This document shows positions 8,076-14,450 of a stretch of DNA of 19,356 nt, one piece after another. A model generated the notes under the pieces. The model was not told where the DNA came from. It ran no database searches and saw nothing but the letters and a program-made list of their open reading frames with translations. The stretch covers positions 1 to 19,356 of the forward strand of contig JACCZP010000192.1 of NCBI GenBank assembly GCA_013695885.1, given 5' to 3'. A program made the translations under genes and the position numbers. Source of the DNA: Thermoleophilaceae bacterium (GTDB lineage: Bacteria > Actinomycetota > Thermoleophilia > Solirubrobacterales > Thermoleophilaceae). Position 1 is the stretch's first letter. Every line of letters starts with the position of its first letter.

Positions 8076-8618
8076 ATGAGCGACCGCGCCGGACAGGCCT
8101 GCGCCCTGACCGTCCTCGCACCGATCGAGCGGGGCCGGCAGGACTTGCTTCGCACGCTGCTGCAGGGGCTCCCCACCGGGGCTGAGAGCCCGCTCGCTCG
8201 GGCGCCGGGCACCCACTTCGCGCGCTGGGTAGTGGTCCCCCAGCTGGTGTACCAGGGACCGCCGCAGAAGCGGGACGAGCTGGACCTCGCCTACCTCATG
8301 TTCACCTCGAACTTCGACGGCCCCCTCGAGCCCTACCTCGACGCGCTCTGTGGTCCCATGGGGGAGGCGGCCGATGCGATATGGGGATGCTGCATCGGCT
8401 GGCCGGGCCTCGGCGACCCGGCCTCGGCCAAGGCCTATCTACTCCGCAACCGCCTGGCAACCTCGCTCTTCGTGGCCGGCTATCCCCAGGCCCGACTTCC
8501 CGAGGTCCTCCGTGCCCTCGAGCTGCGCGAGCGCGTGACGAGATTTGCCATCGGCGCGCAGGGCCAAGGTGCCGAGTCGCTCGCGCTCGCGTGGCGCCAA
8601 GAGTTCGGAGGACCGTGA
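8076..8618 (+). CDS. DyP-associated conserved protein, paralog 2
   Basis: This 180-residue protein shares the block order of paralog 1: LTVLAPI (11-17), HFARW (47-51), LMFTSNFDG (74-82), IWGCCIGWPG (102-111), AYLLRN (120-125) and GYPQA (135-139). Outside these blocks the two are well diverged, so the duplication is not recent. This copy carries adjacent cysteines in the IWG block (Cys105, Cys106), where paralog 1 has Ser-Ser. It is predicted cytoplasmic. Its TGA stop overlaps the GTG start of the peroxidase (GTGA), which suggests the two are made in fixed proportion and perhaps interact. The function is unknown; an accessory or heme-handling role is a guess. Confidence 0.87.
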   Translation: MSDRAGQACALTVLAPIERGRQDLLRTLLQGLPTGAESPLARAPGTHFARWVVVPQLVYQGPPQKRDELDLAYLMFTSNFDGPLEPYLDALCGPMGEAADAIWGCCIGWPGLGDPASAKAYLLRNRLATSLFVAGYPQARLPEVLRALELRERVTRFAIGAQGQGAESLALAWRQEFGGP

Positions 8619-9967
8619 ATCCCGCTCGGCCACTGCAGCTCGAGAACATTCAGGGGGCGCTGCTCCGCGGCTATCGCCTGCCGCTGGCCACTTACCTCTT
8701 CCTGACGGTCAAGGCGCCCGCCAGCGCCCGCCTGTGGCTCGGCGAGATGGCCGAGGAGGTTCTCACCGCGGCGCCATGGGAGGCAAAGCCCGACTGGGCG
8801 CTGAACCTCTACGTCACCTACGCGGGCCTCGGCGTGCTCGGCGTGCCGGAGTCGGCGCTCGCGACGTTCCCGGGCGACTTCCGTGCCGGGATGGCGGCAC
8901 GCGCCGATCTGCTGGGAGACACCGGCGCCAGTGCTCCCGAGCGTTGGGAGGAGGGCATCGGTGGCCCGGACGTCCACCTCATGGTGATGCTGAGCGGCGC
9001 CGATCGGCGCCTCACCGACGAACGCAGGCGTTGGCTGCGCGACTCACTCGAGCGCGCCGGCGGACTCGGGGTCCTGTCCGAGCAGCGCGGCGGCGCCCTG
9101 CCCGGCAACCGCGAGCACTTCGGCTACGCCGACGGCTTCTCGCAGCCCCCCGTCGAGGGCTTCGAGGACGACCGCCCCCGTCCCGGAGGCGGAGCGCCCC
9201 AGAAGCAGGGAGGCTGGCGCCCGATCAGGGCGGGCGAGTTCGTGCTCGGCTACCCCGACGAGGAGGGGGTATCGCCGCCTGAACCGGCGCCGCCCGTGCT
9301 CGGCCGGGACGGCTCCTACCTCGTCTTCCGCAAGCTCGCCCAGGACGTCGTGGGCTTCCGGGCAATGCTCGATCGGGCGATGGACGTCTACCCGTTCTCT
9401 GAGGAGCTGCTCGCTGCGAAGCTCGTGGGGCGCTTTCGGGACGGAACGCCGCTCGACCGCTTGCCGGACGGCCCGGACCCCTCCCTGGTGGCCGATCCCG
9501 ACCGCAACAACGACTTTCGCTACGCCGACGACCCGGAGGGCCTGCGCTGTCCGGTCGGCGCGCACGTGCGGCGGGCGAACCCACGCGAGAGCATGCCGTT
9601 TCAAGGCAAGCTCGTGAACCGCCACCGCATCCTGCGCCGGGGCATCACCTACGGACCTCCGCTGCCCGAGGGCTCCCCCGAGGACGGGCAGGACCGCGGG
9701 GTGCTCTTCATGTGCTTTCAGGCGAGCATCAAGCGCCAGTTCGAGTTCGTCCAGGCCCAGTGGTTCAACGACGGGAACGCCTTCCGCCTCGGCGACGACA
9801 AGGATGTGCTGCTGGGTGACCACGACGGGACCGCCAAGACGCTCATCCCCGGTCGCCCGCCGACGCTGATCTCCCCCTTGTCCCGGCTTGTGAGCACTCG
9901 GGGCGGCGAGTACTTCTTCTGTCCGTCGATCGCCGCGCTGCGCCACCTGAGCGCAGTCGGCGCCTAG
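8615..9967 (+). CDS. DyP-type heme peroxidase
   Basis: The 450-residue protein shows the DyP signatures: GYADG (170-174) with catalytic Asp173 of the GxxDG motif, CPVGAHVRRANPR with the proximal heme ligand His317, and LRRG (340-343) holding the distal arginine region. FQASIKRQFEFVQAQW near the end is also typical of the larger DyP subfamilies. The family oxidises dyes, phenols or other substrates with H2O2. The start is GTG at 8615, overlapping the stop of paralog 2, with GGAGG three bases upstream; the in-frame extension before it is a shadow of paralog 2. There is no Tat or Sec signal, and the C-terminus (RHLSAVGA) does not resemble an encapsulin-targeting tag, so the enzyme is predicted to be cytoplasmic and free. 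Confidence 0.95.
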   Translation: MNPARPLQLENIQGALLRGYRLPLATYLFLTVKAPASARLWLGEMAEEVLTAAPWEAKPDWALNLYVTYAGLGVLGVPESALATFPGDFRAGMAARADLLGDTGASAPERWEEGIGGPDVHLMVMLSGADRRLTDERRRWLRDSLERAGGLGVLSEQRGGALPGNREHFGYADGFSQPPVEGFEDDRPRPGGGAPQKQGGWRPIRAGEFVLGYPDEEGVSPPEPAPPVLGRDGSYLVFRKLAQDVVGFRAMLDRAMDVYPFSEELLAAKLVGRFRDGTPLDRLPDGPDPSLVADPDRNNDFRYADDPEGLRCPVGAHVRRANPRESMPFQGKLVNRHRILRRGITYGPPLPEGSPEDGQDRGVLFMCFQASIKRQFEFVQAQWFNDGNAFRLGDDKDVLLGDHDGTAKTLIPGRPPTLISPLSRLVSTRGGEYFFCPSIAALRHLSAVGA

Positions 9968-10008
9968 GTGGTTACGCTCGCTCGACAAAGCAACGGACGG
10001 GAGGGCGC

Positions 10009-10266
10009 ATGAGCAAGAACCCTGTCTCACCCAAGGTCACGGCTGCTGCTCTGGCTGCCGCCGTGACCACGATCGTCTTTGTCGTCCTAGGAATCTTCGG
10101 GGTCTTCGACGAAGTGGATCCCGGTGCTCTGGCTGCTCTTGAGGGAGCTGTTGTCACCGTCCTGACGTTCCTTCTCGCCTACGAGGTTGCAGACGAGAAC
10201 CGGGAGCAGGGAAAGGGCGTCCCTCCTCGGCGACGAGGTAGGAAAGAGGTCTCCCGCCCCTACTAG
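10009..10266 (+). CDS. Small holin-like membrane protein
   Basis: This 85-residue protein has two predicted transmembrane helices (about 9-33 and 41-60) and a basic tail (RRRGRK, residues 74-79). The pattern NPVSPKVTAAAL, followed by a short acidic turn and a second helix ending in LAYEV, resembles small holin-like proteins of actinobacteriophages, but no lysin or other phage gene is near. GGGAGGG at 9999-10005 lies three bases before the ATG. By hand count its GC content is about 61 %, lower than its neighbours, and it uses many GCT and CTT codons, which fits recent acquisition. It starts 41 bases after the peroxidase gene and overlaps the convergent lipase gene by four bases. Confidence 0.75.
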   Translation: MSKNPVSPKVTAAALAAAVTTIVFVVLGIFGVFDEVDPGALAALEGAVVTVLTFLLAYEVADENREQGKGVPPRRRGRKEVSRPY

Positions 10267-11342
10267 GCGCCGCTCGATCGCGACGCGCCGCGCATGGCGT
10301 CGGCCACTCGTCGTCGTCGTGAGGGACGCTCGCCCTGGCGGAAGTAGGCCTTGTAGCCCTCGAAGTCCCAGACCTCGTCCAGGAAGTGCGCCGCCGCCTG
10401 CCTTCCGGATTGGAACAGGGCTTCGGCCCGCGCCTCGGTGAGCTCGAACTCTGTCGTGCCCACCCCGAGCGTCGGGATGTTGATGGTGCGGGCGTAGTCG
10501 GCTTCCTCGAGGTAGAGGCGATCGTGAGCCTCGAGCATCGTGCCGACCAGGCTCTGAAGATAGGTGATGAGCTCTCGGATCGGACCCGCTGAGGTCTCGA
10601 CCTCCGGCACCCGCTCTGCGACCGTCTCGCGCGGCGGCTGCGCGCCCAGCAGCAGCCCGAAGGTCGGCCATTCCGGCTCGCCGTCGGAGTCGAAGAGGAA
10701 TACCGGAAAGTTCGAGAGCATGCCGCCGTCCACGAGGACGTGCTCCTTGCCGCCTCCCCCGTACTTCCAGCGGACCGGCTCGAAGAAGATGGGAATGCTC
10801 ATGCTCATCCGCACCGCGTCGGCGACATCGAGGTCGTCCGGCGGAACGCCGAGCCCGTCCTCTGCATCGCGAGGAAGGACGAGCATCCGGCGTGCGGTGA
10901 GGTCGGAGACGATGACCTGGACGCGGTAGCCGTAGTCGGGGTGACCTGCGTGCTCGGGATGGGCCAGGTCCGCGAAGCGCGTGACGTTGCGGCGCTCGAG
11001 CATCCCGCGCATCCACTCGAGGAACTTCGTGCCCTCGTAGATGCCGTGGTCGGTCAGGACGCTGTAGCCCTTGCCGATCACTCCGAGCTTGTCCTCGAGA
11101 CCCTCGTCCAAGAAGCTCGAGAACGGAACGGCCTTCAGCTCCTGATGCAGCTCCTCAGCGGAGTACCCGGCCGCGTAGAGCACGGCGACGATCGCTCCGG
11201 CCGATGCTCCAGCCAGGTTCTGCGCCTCGTACCCGCGCTCCTCGAGCACGGCGAGCGCGCCCGCCAAGGCGATGCCCTTGACGCCGCCGCCCTCGAGCAC
11301 GAGGTCGACGGGCAACTTGCTATCGCCCGCGTCGGCCGCCAT
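10263..11342 (-). CDS. Patatin-like phospholipase/acylhydrolase
   Basis: The protein has all three patatin elements: the oxyanion-hole loop GGGVKG (18-23), the nucleophile elbow GASAG (45-49, Ser47) and the catalytic dyad motif DGG (205-207, Asp205), numbered from the ATG at 11342 (359 residues). The family cleaves acyl esters of phospholipids or other lipids. The start is uncertain. The ATG at 11342 places the fold shortly after the start but has AGGGAGG immediately adjacent, with no normal spacer. An ATG at 11363 and a TTG at 11429 are also in frame, and the TTG would overlap the stop of the upstream ATPase as TTGA. The gene follows two ArsA-type ATPases on the same strand, suggesting a shared membrane-related role. 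No signal peptide is seen. Confidence 0.9.
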   Translation of the reverse strand: MAADAGDSKLPVDLVLEGGGVKGIALAGALAVLEERGYEAQNLAGASAGAIVAVLYAAGYSAEELHQELKAVPFSSFLDEGLEDKLGVIGKGYSVLTDHGIYEGTKFLEWMRGMLERRNVTRFADLAHPEHAGHPDYGYRVQVIVSDLTARRMLVLPRDAEDGLGVPPDDLDVADAVRMSMSIPIFFEPVRWKYGGGGKEHVLVDGGMLSNFPVFLFDSDGEPEWPTFGLLLGAQPPRETVAERVPEVETSAGPIRELITYLQSLVGTMLEAHDRLYLEEADYARTINIPTLGVGTTEFELTEARAEALFQSGRQAAAHFLDEVWDFEGYKAYFRQGERPSRRRRVADAMRGASRSSGA

Positions 11343-11425
11343 CCTCCCTGCCTGTCCCTCCATCGGTTGCACCCGGACCCGCTCGACGTCTCTGGCGAGA
11401 AGCGAACCACACGGCGCGGCGACGG

Positions 11426-12568
11426 TCAAGCCAGGCGAGCTCGCCGCCGAGAGGTCGTCTCCGAGGCGAACAGGTGCTCGTTCACCCGCACGAGCCCGTC
11501 CAGGTCGTGCACGTCGTCGTCGAGGTCGGGCACGCGCACCAGCAGCTCGCCTTCGAGCTCGGCGGCCAGGCGCTCGAGGCCCAGGCGGTCGCGCTCGGCC
11601 AGGGCGCGCCAGTCGCCGTCGTTGCGGACCACGCGGCGAGCCAGGTTCTCACCCACCAGCTCGACCAGCTCTCCCTGGAGCCCCGGGTCCGCCATCGCGC
11701 CCGGCGCCGAGTGCACCCGGTTGACCACCGCTGCACCAAACGGCAGGCCCGACTCGCGCAGGCGCCGGCGGAAGAAGATCGCCTCGTCGACGGCCTCCTC
11801 GGCGGGGCTCGCGACGACCACGAACGTCGTGCGCGCGCCGTCGGCCAGGAGCGCGTTCACCTCACGCGCGCGACGCTCGAAGCCCTCGCTCATTCCCCCG
11901 AAGCTGTGGAAGAACTCGGCCATGTCCTCGAGGAGGTCCACCCCGGTGATCCTTCGCAGCACCGCGAACAGCGCCTGCGACGAGCGCCCCAGCAGCTTCA
12001 GCGACCCGCGGTTGCCGCGCAGGAACAGCCGCAGCGACCGCGAGTCGATGAACCGCGACAGGCGCTCCGGGGCGTCGAGGAAGTCGAGCGCGTTGCGGGT
12101 GGGCGGGGTGTCGAGCACCAGCAGGTCGTAGCGGCCCTCGGCGTGGAGCTCGTGCAGCTTCTCCATGGCCATGTACTCCTGCGAGCCCGCCACGGCGGAG
12201 GACAGCTCCTTGTAGATCCGGTTGCCGAGCACCGCGTCGCGGGTGCGCTCGTCGGGTGCGTGGCGCTCGATGAGCTCGTCCCACGTGCGCTTCGCGTCGA
12301 GCATCGCCGCCCACAGCTCGCCGCTGGCTTCGACGCCCGCGGCCGACAGGCGCTCGGGGTCCACCCGGCGCTCCTCGCCGCCGATCTCCTCCAACCCGAG
12401 CGAGTCGGCCAGGCGTCGGGCCGGATCGATGGTCAGCACCGCCACCCGCCGTCCCCGCGCGGCCATGGCCAGGCCGATGGCTGCCGCGCTCGTGGTCTTC
12501 CCCACCCCGCCGGGGCCCGCGCACACCACCACCTCGCGCCCCTCGAGCGCGGCGGCGAGTGCGCTCAC
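11426..12568 (-). CDS. ArsA/Get3-family ATPase, second subunit
   Basis: The start is GTG at 12568, overlapping the stop of the upstream ATPase gene (GTGA); the product has 380 residues. The nucleotide-binding motif AGPGGVGKTT (17-26) keeps the P-loop lysine (Lys24) but has Pro19 where the deviant Walker A motif has its signature lysine. Further motifs are LTIDPARRLADSLG (45-58) and LDTPPTRNALDFLDAP (152-167, switch II). The family couples ATP hydrolysis to handling of membrane proteins (Get3) or arsenite (ArsA). No arsenite pump, ArsR or ArsC gene is near, so arsenic resistance is unlikely. Mycobacteria have a comparable gene pair (Rv3679/Rv3680, from memory). A heterodimer with the first subunit is the natural inference. 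Confidence 0.92.
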   Translation of the reverse strand: MSALAAALEGREVVVCAGPGGVGKTTSAAAIGLAMAARGRRVAVLTIDPARRLADSLGLEEIGGEERRVDPERLSAAGVEASGELWAAMLDAKRTWDELIERHAPDERTRDAVLGNRIYKELSSAVAGSQEYMAMEKLHELHAEGRYDLLVLDTPPTRNALDFLDAPERLSRFIDSRSLRLFLRGNRGSLKLLGRSSQALFAVLRRITGVDLLEDMAEFFHSFGGMSEGFERRAREVNALLADGARTTFVVVASPAEEAVDEAIFFRRRLRESGLPFGAAVVNRVHSAPGAMADPGLQGELVELVGENLARRVVRNDGDWRALAERDRLGLERLAAELEGELLVRVPDLDDDVHDLDGLVRVNEHLFASETTSRRRARLA

Positions 12569-13497
12569 AGCGATCGCTCGAGCTCGGCGGCCAGGCGTCC
12601 CCATTCCGTCAGCCCCACCGACGGCGTGAAGAGGAACGGCAGGGTCAGCACCGGCACGTCGTCGGTCTCGCGGCGCAGGCGCCGGAGCTGCGAGCGCTGG
12701 GTCCGGGCGCGGGCGTGCTCCCCGAGTGCGGCCTCGAGCGCGGTGCGCGCGGCCACCGAGCCGCGGCCGTCGAGCGACTCGATGCGCGCCGCCTCGGCCG
12801 CCGAGAAGCGCTCGGGATAGAGCGCGTTCACCGCTACCGCGTCCAGGGCGATCCCCATGTCGGCCTCCAGCGCGCGGCGGAACTGGAGCGTCTCGTTCAC
12901 CGGCATCTCCTCGGGTCGGGCCACGCACAGCACGCCGGTCTTCGGGCCGGTGACGAACGAATGGATGATGTCGGCCTGGCGGCGGATGGGGCCGACGCGG
13001 GCCACGTCGCGGAAGGTGCGCGGCGTGCGCATGATGCCGAGGCCGTGGCCGGTGGCCGGCGCGTCCACGATCACGATGTCGTAGGGCGCCGCCTCGGGCG
13101 TGCGCCGCTCGAGCTGCGCGAGCTCCCACACCTTGCCCATGGTCAGCAGCTCGCGCATGCCGGGCGTGGCCGCGGTCAGGTACTGGAAGAGGCGGTTCTC
13201 GAGGACGAGCTCCGACAGCCGGCGGGAGCCGATGCGGTCGCGCAGGTACTCCTCCATCGCTCGCTGGGGGTCGACGGAGATCGCCCACAGGCCGGGCGCG
13301 AGCTCGGTCTCCTCGAAGCCCACGCCCACCCCCCCGAGCGCCCGGGACACACGCTCCTGCTGAGCCACCTCGCACACGATCGCCCGCTTCCCCCGCCGTG
13401 CGGCGGCGAGCCCGAGGGCGGCGGCCACGGTGGTGCGCCCCACGCCGCCCTTCCCGGTGACGAACACGAGGCGCTTGTCGAGCAGCGAGGAGGACAC
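12565..13497 (-). CDS. ArsA/Get3-family ATPase, first subunit with altered P-loop
   Basis: This 310-residue protein starts at GTG 13497 with no clear ribosome binding site. Its nucleotide loop reads GKGGVGRTT (15-23): the signature lysine (Lys16) is present but the P-loop lysine is Arg21, encoded by CGC. Switch II is VDAPATGHGLG (144-154). The fold is otherwise intact, with normal spacing of motifs, so this is not a decayed gene. Arginine at this place normally weakens or abolishes hydrolysis, so the subunit may bind nucleotide without turning it over, or may act only as a lysine donor to its partner. It heads a minus-strand operon with the second ATPase (GTGA overlap) and the patatin-like lipase, and is divergent from parA. 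Confidence 0.92.
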   Translation of the reverse strand: MSSSLLDKRLVFVTGKGGVGRTTVAAALGLAAARRGKRAIVCEVAQQERVSRALGGVGVGFEETELAPGLWAISVDPQRAMEEYLRDRIGSRRLSELVLENRLFQYLTAATPGMRELLTMGKVWELAQLERRTPEAAPYDIVIVDAPATGHGLGIMRTPRTFRDVARVGPIRRQADIIHSFVTGPKTGVLCVARPEEMPVNETLQFRRALEADMGIALDAVAVNALYPERFSAAEAARIESLDGRGSVAARTALEAALGEHARARTQRSQLRRLRRETDDVPVLTLPFLFTPSVGLTEWGRLAAELERSL

Positions 13498-13613
13498 GGC
13501 GTCGACCGCGCAGGCTAGGGAGGCCGCCTCACAAACCCCCGCGCACGTCTGGTTGCGAGACAGCCTCTACGGAGAAGGATCACGCCGCCCCGGCGCGAAT
13601 ACCCGCCATCGAG
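13498..13613. promoter_or_regulatory. Divergent promoter region between ArsA-type operon and parA
   Basis: These 116 bases separate two divergent starts. On the plus strand TTGCGA (13553-13558) and AAGGAT (13575-13580) are spaced 16 bases apart and could serve parA. On the minus strand TAGCCT (13512-13517) lies 14 bases before the GTG of the first ATPase and could be its -10 box, giving a very short leader; no matching -35 was found. Both are weak matches. GGAGAAGGA at 13571-13579 is too far from the parA ATG to be a standard ribosome binding site. Confidence 0.35.
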
Positions 13614-14450
13614 ATGGGCCTGCTCGAGAAGAAGAGACCGGCGCAGGGCGCGCGACGGACGTCGAACAGCGCGAGCGGGCGCGGCCGGCGCAAGCAGGCC
13701 CAGGTAATCGCCTTCGCGAACCAGAAGGGCGGGGTGGCGAAGACGACCACGACGCTGAACCTGGCCGCCGCCTTCCAGGAGGCCGGCCACCGCGTGCTGT
13801 GCGTGGACATGGACCCCCAGGGCAACCTGACCATGAGCCAGGGGGTGGACCCCGACGCGGTCGAGGTCTCGATGTACGACGTGCTCGTGAACCACGTCTC
13901 GATCCGCGATTGCATCGCCCACCAGGAGGTGGACGTGGCGTGCGCCTCGATCGACCTGGCCGGCGCGGAGATCGCGATGTCCACCCAGATCGGCCGCGAG
14001 CGCTCGCTGGAGAAGGCGCTCGACGAGGTTCGGGAGGAGTACGAGTTCGTGTGCATCGACACGCCGCCCTCGCTCGGGCTGCTCACCATCAACGCCCTGA
14101 CCGCCGCGCGCACCGTCATCGTCCCCGTCCAGTGCGAGTATCTGTCCATGCGCGGGCTCGTCCAGCTCCAGAACACCCTGGCCATGATCAGGGACAACCT
14201 GAACCCGGACGTGGAGATCGCGGGGATACTGCCCACCCTGGTGGACTCGCGGACCGTGCACGCCAAGGAGGCGATCGAGATGCTCGAGGAGAGCTTCGGG
14301 GATCAGGTCTTCGCCTCGCGCATCAAGAAGACCGTGCGCTTCGCCGAGGCCCCCGTCAGGGGCATGTCCGTTCTCAAGTACGACCCCGACGGAAAGGCGG
14401 CCTACGCCTACCGTCAGCTGGCAAGGGAGGTTCTCGGTGTCGACACCTAA
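13614..14450 (+). CDS. parA: ParA/Soj-family partition ATPase
   Basis: The 278-residue protein has the deviant Walker A motif KGGVAKTT (38-45), DMDPQGNLT (65-73) and IDTPPSLG (148-155, Walker B/switch II), all intact, and ends in a normal ParA C-terminal helix. Residues 6-27 form a basic, Arg/Lys/Ser-rich N-terminal extension that may help bind DNA non-specifically. ParA ATPases form ATP-dependent dimers on the nucleoid and position chromosomes, plasmids or protein complexes. No ParB gene or parS-like site is visible here. Its end overlaps the start of ftsZ by 14 bases, which makes a division-site role (as for PomZ or MipZ, which are also ParA-type) a serious alternative to DNA partition. The ATG start has a weak ribosome binding site. 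Confidence 0.92.
   Translation: MGLLEKKRPAQGARRTSNSASGRGRRKQAQVIAFANQKGGVAKTTTTLNLAAAFQEAGHRVLCVDMDPQGNLTMSQGVDPDAVEVSMYDVLVNHVSIRDCIAHQEVDVACASIDLAGAEIAMSTQIGRERSLEKALDEVREEYEFVCIDTPPSLGLLTINALTAARTVIVPVQCEYLSMRGLVQLQNTLAMIRDNLNPDVEIAGILPTLVDSRTVHAKEAIEMLEESFGDQVFASRIKKTVRFAEAPVRGMSVLKYDPDGKAAYAYRQLAREVLGVDT
14425..14430 (+). promoter_or_regulatory. Ribosome binding site fixing the ftsZ start
   Basis: GGGAGG lies six bases before the GTG at 14437, inside the 3' end of parA. It is an ideal Shine-Dalgarno sequence and supports translation from this GTG, and hence the long N-terminal extension of FtsZ, rather than from the ATG at 14461. Confidence 0.75.

Noticed and set aside
8381..8614. N-terminal extension of the DyP peroxidase
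   Set aside because: The frame is open here but it lies wholly inside paralog 2, and its Arg/Pro-rich translation does not resemble a DyP N-terminus. The GTG at 8615 with GGAGG upstream is the better start.
10009..10266. Prophage remnant
   Set aside because: Only one holin-like gene is seen. No integrase, lysin, capsid, tail or attachment repeat was found around it.
11426..13497. Arsenic resistance operon
   Set aside because: The ATPases belong to the ArsA/Get3 family, but no ArsB, ArsC, ArsD, ArsR or Acr3 is nearby and the gene after them is a lipase. The pair resembles the Get3-like actinobacterial pair more than an arsenite pump.
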